DNA from: Phytomonas francai
Taxonomy: Eukaryota > Euglenozoa > Kinetoplastea > Trypanosomatida > Trypanosomatidae
Assembly (NCBI GenBank): GCA_001766655.1
Contig: MJCC01000007.1
Coordinates: forward strand, 602,479-666,478
Direction: 5' to 3'
DNA length: 64,000 nt
Shown here: positions 9,396-19,192 of the stretch, one piece after another
Layout: each line of letters starts with the position of its first letter
Position numbering within the stretch: position 1 is the stretch's first letter
Made by a program: the position numbers and the translations under genes
The notes under the pieces: model-generated
What the model was told of the DNA's origin: nothing
The model's input: the letters and a program-made list of their open reading frames with translations, nothing else
Database searches by the model: none

Positions 9396-10397
9396 TTAAT
9401 AGGGGCGGTGGTAGGAGTAGAGGACCCCCATGTTGTGCGCGGCGCCCTCGATGACCCGCTCGACCTGCCCGAGGCCCTGCAGGCGGCTGAGTTCGACCCC
9501 GTCCGCGAGCGCGCGGGCGTAAAAGCGACTCGGCGCCCCCTCGACGGCCGCCCCGTCGTCGACGATTTCGACCTCGGCGGGGTCGACCGCGCGGGGCCGC
9601 GGCGTCGGCGGCGCCCGGACGCCCGCCGGCGGCGGTTTATCGCGAAAGGGGCGAAAGGGCAGCCGCGGGGCGGGGGCGGGCGCGGGGCCGCGGGGCAGCG
9701 AAGCCCCCACGCGGAGGTGCTTTCGAATCGACGGCCCGTACCGCCGCTCCGCGCGCGCCGCCGCGTCCTCGAGGACGCGGAGAAGCGCGGCGTCGGCCCC
9801 CGAAAAGGCCCCGGCGGCGGCGCCCTCGACCCGGCGGCGGCGGCGGGCCTCGAAGAGGATCTGGTCGACGGTCCTCCCGTCGAAGGCCGCGGCGAAGAGG
9901 CGGTCCGCGTCGCCGCGGACGAAGGGCCGCCGCCGGGCGGCCGCGGGGCCCCCCCCCGGCGGGCCCGCGCGCGGCTTTCCGTCCTTGGCCGAAGCCGCCC
10001 GTCGGGCCGTCGTCGGGGGCGGGGGCGGGGGCGCGAGGCCGAGGTTCTTGTCGTGCGCGCGGCGTCTTTCGGGGTCGGAGAGCACCTCGTAGGCCTCGGA
10101 GACACCGCGGAATTCGACCTCCGCCTGCGCGCGTTGGGGGCCCTCGACGACGTCGGGATGGCACTCCAACGCGCGCCGGCGGTAGGCCGCTTTGATGGCC
10201 TCCGCGGTCGCGCCCGGGCCGACCTGCAGGCGCTTGTAGAAATTCGGCGACGCCTTCGCGGAGGCCACCCCACGCGAGCCGAAAAACAATGGGGAAAATC
10301 TACCCCACGGAATGCGCAGCCCGGCCTCAGGTCGGGTTAGCATCCGATGCATGTCGTGTGTCAAACAAGGTAGGCGTTGGATGTAAAGAGCACGCAT
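9396..10397 (-). CDS. J-domain (DnaJ-like) protein, probably mitochondrial
   Basis: The first ATG in the frame is at 10397 (a TTG lies further upstream), giving about 333 residues. The J domain is near the N-terminus: NFYKRLQVGPGATAEAIKAAYRRRALECHPDV, with the HPD motif at about residues 80-82, then FRGVSEAYEVLSDPERR. The preceding segment (LTRPEAGLRIPWGRFSPLFFGSRGVAS) fits a mitochondrial presequence; a second possible start is the ATG at 10343. After the J domain come about 150 residues of Ala/Arg/Pro-rich low complexity in very GC-rich DNA, then an unrecognised C-terminal domain (VEIVDDGAAVEGAPSRFYAR onward). There are no Gly/Phe or zinc-finger regions, so it is a type III J protein, presumably a partner of mitochondrial Hsp70. 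An overlapping open minus frame at 9179-10273 is a shadow. Confidence 0.8.
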   Translation of the reverse strand: MRALYIQRLPCLTHDMHRMLTRPEAGLRIPWGRFSPLFFGSRGVASAKASPNFYKRLQVGPGATAEAIKAAYRRRALECHPDVVEGPQRAQAEVEFRGVSEAYEVLSDPERRRAHDKNLGLAPPPPPPTTARRAASAKDGKPRAGPPGGGPAAARRRPFVRGDADRLFAAAFDGRTVDQILFEARRRRRVEGAAAGAFSGADAALLRVLEDAAARAERRYGPSIRKHLRVGASLPRGPAPAPAPRLPFRPFRDKPPPAGVRAPPTPRPRAVDPAEVEIVDDGAAVEGAPSRFYARALADGVELSRLQGLGQVERVIEGAAHNMGVLYSYHRPY

Positions 10398-10994
10398 ACG
10401 CGAATTGGGTGTACCCTTATAAAGGAAGCGCAACTAAAAACCCCTCTGAGGGAGTCTTTTCCGGATTCTCTATAGCCGACCTAGGTTGCAAACGAAGGAA
10501 ACAAGCGAAATAGGCAAAAAAAAAAAAAGGCGGGGGATCCCATCCTACCTCCTTTTCATCTTAACATAAAACTAAAAAATCAACTCAATTCGTTGCAAAT
10601 TAGGGTTGCAACAGCAATAATCAGGAAAAACACCATATCCAGAAGGGTACACGCATTGAGAAAGAAGGGGAAGTGGGAAAAAAGCTTCTTCCAATAGGCA
10701 CATTCATCATTATTAAACCATGCGCATTAGTTGCTTTCTGCATATAAGGTTGTCTCTCCTCAAGATCTCATCCTTTTTTACTACGCTTCCTCGCTTTACC
10801 TCGACCCATCAACAAACATCATGCTCCCGCAAACAAATCCACAAGAACTAATCCCTCTTGAGGCATTCGCTCCATTGCTGCTTCGAGCTGGGGAAAAAAA
10901 ACGCGCACACACAAAAAAAAGGGTAAAACCGGAATGAAGGGAGACAAAGCAAAGTGCGAATCATGAGCTCGTGCGCGAAGGCTCGAATCCGACC
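10398..10994. other. Intergenic
   Basis: No gene seen. An A run at about 10517-10528, T on the sense strand, could be part of the splice signal for the J-domain gene. Confidence 0.6.
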
Positions 10995-12566
10995 TCACGG
11001 CGAGAGGATCGCCGAATGCTCCGCACTAGCGTCCTGTAAAGAAGGCGACGGATGACGGGGCAAACCCATCCGCAGCCAGTGATCCCACTGGTGGTCGACG
11101 GACCACGCCTGCACGGCGGCGAGAACTTTCTCGAGCTCGACCGGGCGAAGCGCCTTGAATCCGAGCTGCTCGACCTTCTCGGAAAGCTGCTTGGACATCA
11201 GGGATGGCCGTCGCCTCACAGGATTCTTGTCGGGGACCGCATCAGGGGCTTCCATCCCGACCGCCGCTGGCGGCGAGAGGCTGCTCGTTTTCGAGGCATC
11301 CACGAGAAGTATAATCGAAAACCGCCGCTTGCGATGCGGCAGGGGGTCCTCGCTATGCGCGCGTGGATCGCGTGAGGCGTAATACCAACGCAGGAGCTTC
11401 TCGACGTCGTCGGAATGTCGATGGCGCCATACCCCGACCTCCTCATCGGGATCGACGTCGGCCTTCAAAAGCAGCCGCCGCGGCTTCGCGTGGGCGGGGC
11501 GCCTTCCCCCCTCCCCGCCGGCAGCTCCACCCCAAAACGACGGACGCAGGCAGAGGCCGAGGGCATCCGGCGCCGACTCGCGCAGGCGACCGAGGAGGGC
11601 CTCGGCGCCCTCCGCAATGCTAAAAAAGGCCCCCCCCTCGGCCGCCTTTCCCGCGGTCCGCCCCGCCCGCGCGGGGCCGAGGGGGGGGCCTTTTCGCCCA
11701 CCCCCCGCGAGGCCCCGCGCGGGCGCAAAGGCAGCCAAAGTGAGGCTTGAAGGCGGCGGCGGCGGCGGGCGTGGGCCGAACTGCCGGGGGCCGTCCGCGC
11801 GAAGGGCTGGGCCTAAAAACGGAACCCGCGCCGACGAGGAGCCCCCCTTCCCGCGCTCGCGTTCGGACAAAAGAAGGGGGACCTGCCCCTTTTGATGCTC
11901 CCGGTAGAGGGCCAGGAGGGCGCCGTGGAGGGCCTCACCCCCCCCTCGAACGCGCGAGAGGCAAACGCGGACGGAGGCCCCCAGCGTCGCGAGGTGGAGG
12001 AAACCGCGGGGGAGGTCCTGGTCGCCCTCGGGGCTCGAAAGGCGCGAATCGGGCGAGCCCGAGTGCGCGGTCGAGGGCCGAGGGAGCTTCCGCAAACGCG
12101 CGAGGAGCTCGTCGGCGGTCTGGGCCCACGGCGGCGGGAGGTCGCCCTCGCGGACCCGCGCGACGCGCGGCAGGATCACGACGAGGTCGACCACCGGCGT
12201 CGCGTTCGCCATGACCTGGCGTAGGCTGGGGTGGGCGTGGATCTGCCCGCGGTAGGGGTTCGTGATGTTCGGATGCCCGTAAACCTCGAGCTCGTACGCC
12301 GCGCGGGTCATCGTGGAGAGGGCGTGCTGCCGCGGTATGCGTAGGCCGAAGAGCCCGCCCCCGAGTTTGATGCCGAGGCCGCCCTTCATGTGGTTCGAGG
12401 CGTGCCGTCGACCGTCCCGCACGGTGTACGAGGTGGAGAGCCGCTTATAGCGGCCTTTACTGCCATGGGTAGGGCGGGTGTGGACGGCACCGGCGAGCTT
12501 CGTACGGCCGCGCAAAAAGTCCCGCGGACCCCATCTTCCGAGTCGGGTAAGACTAAAACGCAACAT
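10995..12566 (-). CDS. Unknown protein with mitochondrial-type N-terminus
   Basis: A 523-residue protein of unknown family. The first 75 residues are strongly basic with no acidic residue before about position 52 (MLRFSLTRLGRWGPRDFLRGRTKL has one Asp), fitting import into the mitochondrion. Residues 75-130 look ordered (GGLFGLRIPRQHALSTMTRAAYELEVYGHPNITNPY, then VVDLVVILPRV). The middle third (residues about 160-390) contains Gly/Pro/Ala-rich inserts in a GC island. The end is charged and helical (LSEKVEQLGFKALRPVELEKVLAAVQAWSVDHQWDHWLRMGLP). No catalytic motif is visible. A kinetoplastid-specific mitoribosome or RNA-processing subunit is a guess from composition only. Confidence 0.65.
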   Translation of the reverse strand: MLRFSLTRLGRWGPRDFLRGRTKLAGAVHTRPTHGSKGRYKRLSTSYTVRDGRRHASNHMKGGLGIKLGGGLFGLRIPRQHALSTMTRAAYELEVYGHPNITNPYRGQIHAHPSLRQVMANATPVVDLVVILPRVARVREGDLPPPWAQTADELLARLRKLPRPSTAHSGSPDSRLSSPEGDQDLPRGFLHLATLGASVRVCLSRVRGGGEALHGALLALYREHQKGQVPLLLSERERGKGGSSSARVPFLGPALRADGPRQFGPRPPPPPPSSLTLAAFAPARGLAGGGRKGPPLGPARAGRTAGKAAEGGAFFSIAEGAEALLGRLRESAPDALGLCLRPSFWGGAAGGEGGRRPAHAKPRRLLLKADVDPDEEVGVWRHRHSDDVEKLLRWYYASRDPRAHSEDPLPHRKRRFSIILLVDASKTSSLSPPAAVGMEAPDAVPDKNPVRRRPSLMSKQLSEKVEQLGFKALRPVELEKVLAAVQAWSVDHQWDHWLRMGLPRHPSPSLQDASAEHSAILSP

Positions 12567-13049
12567 GCTTGCGTAGAGAAAGAAGAACGGGTTAGATTAA
12601 TTCGCTTAGATAGCAAAAGCTCAGACTGCGGTAAACATTAACAGTTTTCACAAACAGAAAGACAAGGACTGAAATTAACATGAACAAAAAAATAAGTATT
12701 AGTTTTATATATATATATAAATCTCTTCACTAACACCTGAAACATTTTTTTTAATCCTTACCGCAAGCAAAACTGTAAAAAAAAAAAAGCATCAGCCTTC
12801 ATTTTAAGCATTTTCCTAGTATAGGGACTTTGTCTGAATAGGCTGGTAATTTTCGACAATTGAGCATAGTGTTTAAAAAAAACTCGAAACCACCTGCCTA
12901 GTCAGGTGAATCAAGAAATAATTGATGTTTAAAAAGTTGCCCTAGACAACTAAATACATCGCGTTTCTGAAAATATTTGGGACGTAGGTCCTTGAACATT
13001 ATGATGTTCATGGTCCAAAACACATATACCCCGCCCTCTCCCACCACCC
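12567..13049. other. Intergenic
   Basis: No gene seen; AT-rich with a short TA run near 12706-12720. Confidence 0.6.
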
Positions 13050-13541
13050 CTAAGCCATGTGCATCTGCGATGGCGTTGTCAGGACGCTATAAAATGTCGC
13101 ACCAGGAAAAGACCCCTGCAAAGTCATCTCCAACAACTGCTGCTGTAGGGCGCAACACGGACAGAAAAAGGTAGGGAGGAAATCGGTGCAGAAGTTACCC
13201 TTGATACCATAGCGCTCACGAATGGTTCTTCGGAGCGTGAATTGAATAAAAAAGGAGAACCATGAGAACGTGAGTTCGTTTAGAATAACCATCAAAACGC
13301 ACATAGGGATATCAATATGGGGTTTTAAATTGTAGATCATGTTATGTTGCCTCGAGAGTTGGCAATAATAGCAAAAAGAGGCCTCCAGGCACGAGTCAGC
13401 CTTCCTACAGCAGGTAAACAAACTATAATGCCATGGCCGAAGCCCTTCCTGATCAGGGATAATTAACGTGTGAGCTTCTAATGGCTCCTCATCTGACAAA
13501 CGTACAGGAGGATAGTGCGGATCAAGCTTTTTTGGATCCAT
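13050..13541 (-). CDS. PLAC8-family cysteine-rich protein (trypanosomatid Ama1-like)
   Basis: A 163-residue PLAC8-domain protein. Paired cysteine clusters are clear: LFTCCRKADSCLEASFCYYCQLSRQ at about residues 41-66 and FFCPCCALQQQLLEM at about 125-140. A hydrophobic segment lies between them (IPMCVLMVILNELTFSWFSFFIQF). This is the usual PLAC8 layout, CC...C..C and CPCC...Q. Related proteins include plant PCR/FWL and trypanosomatid proteins annotated as ama1. They are membrane-associated and linked in other organisms to cell size or metal handling; the kinetoplastid function is not established. Length is normal for the family. Confidence 0.8.
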   Translation of the reverse strand: MDPKKLDPHYPPVRLSDEEPLEAHTLIIPDQEGLRPWHYSLFTCCRKADSCLEASFCYYCQLSRQHNMIYNLKPHIDIPMCVLMVILNELTFSWFSFFIQFTLRRTIRERYGIKGNFCTDFLPTFFCPCCALQQQLLEMTLQGSFPGATFYSVLTTPSQMHMA

Positions 13542-13951
13542 GGTAGGGTATGGAAAAGAAGAAAAGGTAAAGTTTGGACTTTCACCCCTGTAAGCACAAG
13601 AAAAATAAAGTAATATCCTTGAAACTGTAGATTATGCTAACCTTAATATTCGTTACATGAATGTTTTGGGCTTGCAGGCAAGAAAAAAGAAATTGATAAT
13701 CTCGTGGCGTGTTCCCAATCACAAAGAAATCTTTGCATTCACGGCAAAGTGGGCTAAACAGCATACGGAAAGAGGGTAAAGAATTAAATAGTAACAATAG
13801 ATAATAAAAATACTCATCGCATCACTCTTGATTTGTATTCGCCATTAAAGAAAAAAAAAACACGATATAAATATATATATGTACGCATATGTATATTGAA
13901 AATACCTCTGTATTCTTGGAATTCATCCCAATTAGTCTTTTTGATCACTAC
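13542..13951. other. Intergenic
   Basis: No gene seen. The sense strand just upstream of the PLAC8 ATG is pyrimidine-rich (CTTTTCTTCTTTTCC). Confidence 0.6.
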
Positions 13952-16900
13952 TTATTTTGTAGAATTGTCGCCGCCTTTTCTTGCTGTTCTCAGCCACTCT
14001 GAAATCTTATTCTGCAGCTCCCTTCTTGCGCTCACAACGTCAGGCCTCAGATTAAATGCCTCCACCATTTTCTCATCTAGAAACTCTTTCGTAAAGGGGT
14101 GCTTATTCTCGGTCAAAAGATGGTGGTGAATCGTCTCCTTGTTCACGTATAACAAATCTTGCAAATCCTTCACATCCGATGGGAGCGCAACCGGATTGAG
14201 GAGCGGCGTCGATAGAAGCGCATCGAGCGCGAAATCCGGTGCCTCATCCCAAAGAGCCTCCTCATCGAACGCCTCCTTCGAGGTGGACTCGAGCGCGGCG
14301 GACATCTCCGACAGCTTCCATCTCAGGTCCTCCGAGACGAGCTGCCGCTGAAGGATGGTCTGGATCGCGCCCTGTAGGTCGTTCACGGGGATCCCGCAGT
14401 GGCATAGACAATTCAGGAAGTTTCGGCTTCGGCGGAAATGGGTGAGGCAGTTCACCAGCCGACTTAGGATTTCACGTGGTTTGAACTGGTACTTGTCGGC
14501 ATCCGGGATCTTGAGGTTCTTGCTGTTGGGCCCGGCGAAGACGACCAAGCTGCGCGCGAGCATTTGGCTGATCTGCTGCGCGACCAGGTTCTGCGTGACG
14601 CCGCGAGGGAACTGAATGGAAAGCTCGATAAACATCCCAATGGAGGCGACGAAGAGCATGATATGCGAGCGAAGGCTCATGCCAATTTGGGAGTACGAAC
14701 GCTCCCCCTCGGTGGGTCCGTCCCCCTCCGGACCTTCCTCGATCGCATTCGGGGTGGTGGTGCTGTGGTCGGAGCCAGAGTCATCCGTCGGGCCCTCCAA
14801 GGTGCCTTGCAATGCGTTCGCGGAGTCGTATGGGCGTGAAGTACCTCTTGCCATTTCATTCATCTTGGTAAGGCTTTCAATGAGTTCATCAACAGCCCCA
14901 TTGACTTCAGCCACGGCCATGTGCGAAAATCGCTCGAGGATCGCCCCCTCACGCTGGAATTCATCCCGCAGTGGTTGGCAGAGGCTATCGGATGCCAGAA
15001 AGATCTTAAGACAGTAACATAGCTCGTATCGAACTTGAACCTTTTCGTAGGTCAACTTTTCCACCGCAATATAGCAATTTATGCAAGCGCGCATGATGTG
15101 CTCCTGGAACCATGGGTGCCCATTTACCACGTCTCGCGTCCCGGGATTCTCCAGCAACCGTATCAGAAAGGAGGGAAAGAGGGCATGGGTATGGGGCTTG
15201 GGGAAATAAAGTGTGTTCCCCATAAGCACCAACATGAGCGCAATCATATTGTCAATGTACAAACTATTCAACGGCATCATCTTGGTCGCGCGAAAGACGC
15301 AGTCCACGAGCTGCTGCGGCAGGTACGTCCACTCTATCGGGGGCGTCGCCGGAAGATGACCATCGCTGTCGGCACGCAGGATGTGCAGAAGCCAGCCCGC
15401 AAGGCCGTTGGCGTAGGGAAGCTGGCTCTCCGCCAACTTCGGAGACCCGAGGAGGCCCTCGAAAAGGCACTTTTCCGCAAGCAAAGCGGCGCGCTCATGA
15501 GAGGGGGCCTGCGGATGCGAAAGGTTACGCTCGTCCCGATCGTGCTCATCCGTGAACACTGCGGAGCACAGGATAAGAGAGCGAGCAGCAGCGAAAAAAA
15601 GATGGACATAGGTTTTGTAATTCGCCTCGCCGCTGGGAACGGATGGGAGCGGGTTCTCGTGCTCATCAAAGTGCGTTACCCGCTCCGTATCGACGCCAAA
15701 GCCCACCACCATGTGGACATCTGGGTCCTCAAGCAGATAAGACGTAGGGATCGAGGTGAAATGCGCCGTAGACCCTCCTTCGGTGTCCCGGAAGATGGGA
15801 AGTGCCACTTCGATCAGAGCTGCCTGCATCTGAACCATAAAAAAGGATGAAGAAAGAGGGCTATGCTGGTGCACGATCTTCTGATAATCCTCGTTGAGAC
15901 GAAGGGCACGGTTAAAAAATTTCAGCGTCGCATCACGTGTGCATTTCGTCCTAAAGAGAGTCTGAACCAGGCGACAATTCCACTCCGCAAGCTTTTCCAC
16001 GGTCTGTTGGATTTCATAAATCTGCTGAGGGTGTTTTTCCTTTTCCTGTGGATGAAATAGCTTTATAAGACACTGCCACATGTGGCCATTGAGTTGAGAA
16101 ATCGAAGTGAAATTCCCTCTCAACAGTGGACTAATGCCCAGTAACGCGCCAAGAACTGTCTTCCGCTCCAGTTCAAATCCTGTGCGAATGAACTCATTGT
16201 CGAAAAACGTGCTCTGTACCACTATCTCTCGCGTCTTTCCACACTTGACGAGAAAGTAAACCACATGATGAATAGCCTCAATAATGGATGTAGCCTCCCA
16301 TGTGATATTTAATGCCATTTCGACAACATAACGCAGTACCTGATTCACGATGAGTCCGGTATCATGACACTCAGGTGGGGCGCGCGATGCGATGTTGTGG
16401 AAAAGTGCGTCTAGCGCTACTGTAGAACACGCCTTGGAGGCTAAATAGGGAATCAATTTAACCCCTGGTAGATAGTCTGAGTCGCTCCTCATCAGTATCT
16501 TGTACGCCTCGTCGCAGGAGTCTTTGAGCAAAATCAAGTCATCCAGGCCCTTGGCGACCTGAATGGCAAGCATTTTTTCCGCGAACTCGTTATGGCGCCC
16601 CTCCTCTCCCCCTGTGAGGATCGGATCCGCCGCGCGAACGACCAGCTGCGCGAGCGCGATGTCGATATTCCGCTGGACCGTCCCCAGGTCGCCGCCCTTT
16701 ATCGTCGCGATCGTCTCCCCGCCAACGTACACGACAAAAGACGGCATTGCCGTGATGCTGAAGTGCGCGGCGCAGTCCCGATTGCGATCCACATCGCACT
16801 TGCAGAAGACCACCTTCGTCGGGTCGTTGTACTGCGCCATGTTTTGGTAGGCCGGCTTTACCTGATTGCACGGGCCGCACCACGTCGCGTAGAAGTAAAT

Positions 16901-16966
16901 CACTGAAACCTTTGTGTTGTCCTTGAGAACCCCAAGGAGGTGCTCGATTCCGAAAATCTCAATCAT
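13952..16966 (-). CDS. Thioredoxin domain fused to Ufd2-type ubiquitin chain elongation factor E4 (U-box)
   Basis: A 1004-residue protein of two parts. Residues 1-110 are a canonical thioredoxin fold: WCGPC active site at 29-33, a VVFCKCDVDRNRD strand, and AMPSFVVY with the cis-proline. Residues about 190-880 are helical and match the Ufd2 core. The best segment, near 780-850, reads VAQQISQMLARSLVVFAGPNSKNLKI, then DKYQFKPREILSRLVNCL, equivalent to the GPK..LKV.dPeKY.F.Pk.LLs motif of Ufd2/UBE4. The last 95 residues form a divergent U-box (LLSTPLLNPVALPS, VNKETIHHHLLTENKHPFT, then ELQNKISEWL). The parts share one uninterrupted frame. E4 proteins lengthen ubiquitin chains and work with Cdc48/p97; a redox-active N-terminal module is an unusual addition. 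It could tether the E4 to a thiol client or sense redox state (inference). A strong splice acceptor lies 66 bases upstream. Confidence 0.85.
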   Translation of the reverse strand: MIEIFGIEHLLGVLKDNTKVSVIYFYATWCGPCNQVKPAYQNMAQYNDPTKVVFCKCDVDRNRDCAAHFSITAMPSFVVYVGGETIATIKGGDLGTVQRNIDIALAQLVVRAADPILTGGEEGRHNEFAEKMLAIQVAKGLDDLILLKDSCDEAYKILMRSDSDYLPGVKLIPYLASKACSTVALDALFHNIASRAPPECHDTGLIVNQVLRYVVEMALNITWEATSIIEAIHHVVYFLVKCGKTREIVVQSTFFDNEFIRTGFELERKTVLGALLGISPLLRGNFTSISQLNGHMWQCLIKLFHPQEKEKHPQQIYEIQQTVEKLAEWNCRLVQTLFRTKCTRDATLKFFNRALRLNEDYQKIVHQHSPLSSSFFMVQMQAALIEVALPIFRDTEGGSTAHFTSIPTSYLLEDPDVHMVVGFGVDTERVTHFDEHENPLPSVPSGEANYKTYVHLFFAAARSLILCSAVFTDEHDRDERNLSHPQAPSHERAALLAEKCLFEGLLGSPKLAESQLPYANGLAGWLLHILRADSDGHLPATPPIEWTYLPQQLVDCVFRATKMMPLNSLYIDNMIALMLVLMGNTLYFPKPHTHALFPSFLIRLLENPGTRDVVNGHPWFQEHIMRACINCYIAVEKLTYEKVQVRYELCYCLKIFLASDSLCQPLRDEFQREGAILERFSHMAVAEVNGAVDELIESLTKMNEMARGTSRPYDSANALQGTLEGPTDDSGSDHSTTTPNAIEEGPEGDGPTEGERSYSQIGMSLRSHIMLFVASIGMFIELSIQFPRGVTQNLVAQQISQMLARSLVVFAGPNSKNLKIPDADKYQFKPREILSRLVNCLTHFRRSRNFLNCLCHCGIPVNDLQGAIQTILQRQLVSEDLRWKLSEMSAALESTSKEAFDEEALWDEAPDFALDALLSTPLLNPVALPSDVKDLQDLLYVNKETIHHHLLTENKHPFTKEFLDEKMVEAFNLRPDVVSARRELQNKISEWLRTARKGGDNSTK

Positions 16967-17031
16967 CCTTCGTCCTCCTCCACTAGCTGTCCCTTAGATT
17001 GTTGTATTACTAATAAAGAAAATCGGACTCT

Positions 17032-17066
17032 CTGGGAAGAGAGAAGGAGGGGGGGGGGGGGGGGGG
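17032..17066 (-). promoter_or_regulatory. Polypyrimidine tract and CAG: probable spliced-leader acceptor of the thioredoxin-E4 gene
   Basis: The sense strand reads eighteen C, then TCCTTCTCTCTTCCCAG, with the AG at 17033-17032. The resulting 5' leader is 65 bases. This is the clearest trans-splicing signal in the window. Confidence 0.65.
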
Positions 17067-17767
17067 ATAAAGCGGTGTCCAAATCATAGTAATAAGGAAA
17101 AGATGGAAGGTTACAAAATATGCCAATAATCATGATTATCACAGATACATGTGGCCTTCTCACAATCCACACTTATAATAACACGGCTGCAGAAATTAAA
17201 CAGACATCCACATACGGAAAGGATTTGGCAAAAAGATGAGGTGTGGGACGGAATTATTGTCAAAGGAGATTGCTTCAATTGGAAAAGACTCACAACAATC
17301 AAACATTCAGAAAACAAGGGGAAAAAATAGCACGGCAGAAGTTTAATCAACATATTACTTTGAAAGGGAGTCCACCTTTTACATGCATTTTAGATGCAAA
17401 TCAAGGCTATTTTGTAGTATAAAATATCAGATTAGCTTGCTTACATCCAATATGAGAAGCAACAAATAGAGGATGGTAAAACCCCCATCCAAAGAAATAA
17501 TGTTAGATAAACAATGAGTAGTTCTTTGAATTCCATTACCAAACGATTAAAAAGAAAAAACCTAATCCAGTCTGGCTGTAACTTACCAATTGTTATTTAT
17601 AAATGTACGTAGTTTCCATTTTTATTATCTGGTTAATCGGCTTTATAACCCCCTGTTTGGGGGCTCAGAAAAGTAGATAGCTCTCATGGCAAGGGGTCTT
17701 CATTTATATTTTCGCCAGATGAGCATAAATTCCGACATGTATAGATTATATATCAAGCCAATACCAA

Positions 17768-17789
17768 AGAGAGAGAGAGAGAGAGAGAG
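17768..17789. repeat. (GA)n microsatellite
   Basis: About eleven GA units. Confidence 0.9.
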
Positions 17790-19130
17790 GTTTATAAAAA
17801 AGGACTACTATCTCGGAACTGATGTGGCACTTCGTATATAGACATAAATCGGGGTGAAAGAGACCCCCTAGACAGACAAGGTCTTTCCCCACCGTCTAGA
17901 TACCCATCGTAAATTCTAAACATGATATGGTGACAAATAAACCGGCATTGCCTAAAAGAATCATAGGATTACAGCATTGTTTCGTCTTAATTTATCAATA
18001 CCGTCTTTGGAGTATCTTTTCTCGTAGCTCCGTTTAAGCAGACACAATAACACCCAAAAAAACAGTTTTAAGCGGGTTATAATAAAGCGTACGAAGGGTT
18101 TAAGGACCTTTCTTTTCTGGAATACCGCTGGCTCCCACTTTAAGGCAAATGTTCACACATCTATCCCACTTTAGGAAATTTTTTTAGGTACTAAAGAATC
18201 CCTTAAGCTCTAGACAATATACAGCACATTTAAGTTCTTCACAATAACAATGAATAAAAATATGCTAAGAAATACAGCATTGCTTTAAATAGTAACACTG
18301 CATAGCTAGAAAGATATTTCAGAAGAAACTACACAGGAATTAGGACAAATAAGGAAAAGCTGAGCCAAACGAAAGTGGCAAGAAATCTTCCCTCTATCTG
18401 ATAAGAGACATTTAAAAAAAAAACGTCAACCCCCATCTTTCGATAGTGATTGAGATCTCTCCCATGTCACTACTTCCCCCTAAATATATGTACAAGTTGT
18501 AGATACTACGGGGTTAGAGCAGAAAAATGTATCTACAACCTTTAAGACCGTCCACTCAAGTATCCTACGCTGCATCACCTCTTCTACACTGCCTCAGGTA
18601 TAACATAAACGTTTTCCGACCTTTTGCACACCGCATTCCCAAGCTTCATTTGTAGCGGCAATACGATTCAACATGTTTTGACGGAGGGAAATAAATATGT
18701 AAAAAGTAGACTAAAACATTCAAAAAGGTATCAAAGATAATACTTAATTCCCCCCCCCCCCTCTCGATGGGATGCATAATGTTTTTAAAAAGATGTCAAT
18801 ACTCGGATGTTTTTCAAACCGATGAAACGATAAGAGCCACGCATCTTTCGAGTGTAAGCGCAATTAAAGGTAACCAAGCAAAGCCTGGACATTAAAAAAA
18901 TGAAAAATAATCTCAGAATGTAAGCGTAAATTTAATCCATCACACGCATATTTAATATGAAGGTAAAAACAATCAGGATTACACCCAAGGATCAACAGTT
19001 TGCAATTTCTGAAATAGCTAGACTTCTCCCCTCTCGATTAAGCGTCATTCTAATTATTGCGCACAAGCTATCGATACTAATAACAAAAGTACTCCCCACC
19101 ACTCTACATGGCTTTTCACGTATGTACAGG

Positions 19131-19132
<2 letters not shown>

Positions 19133-19172
<40 letters not shown>

Positions 19173-19192
19173 ATATTAATAATAATAATACA
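19133..19192. repeat. (TA)n followed by (AAT)n microsatellite
   Basis: About 18 TA units run directly into AAT trinucleotides, just beyond the stop of the PDK1-like gene. Confidence 0.9.

Noticed and set aside
9179..10273. 364-codon minus frame overlapping the J-domain gene
   Set aside because: Arg/Ser/Pro-rich frame produced by GC bias; the overlapping frame with the HPD motif is the real one.
9408..10340. 310-codon plus-strand open frame
   Set aside because: Antisense shadow of the J-domain gene in a GC island; no recognisable features.
15035..15850. 271-codon plus-strand open frame
   Set aside because: Antisense of the Ufd2 core region of the fusion protein.
19133..19192. Short open frame reading IYIYIY across the TA run (18957-19234, both strands)
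   Set aside because: Microsatellite product; TA repeats are open in every frame without stops of the right phase.
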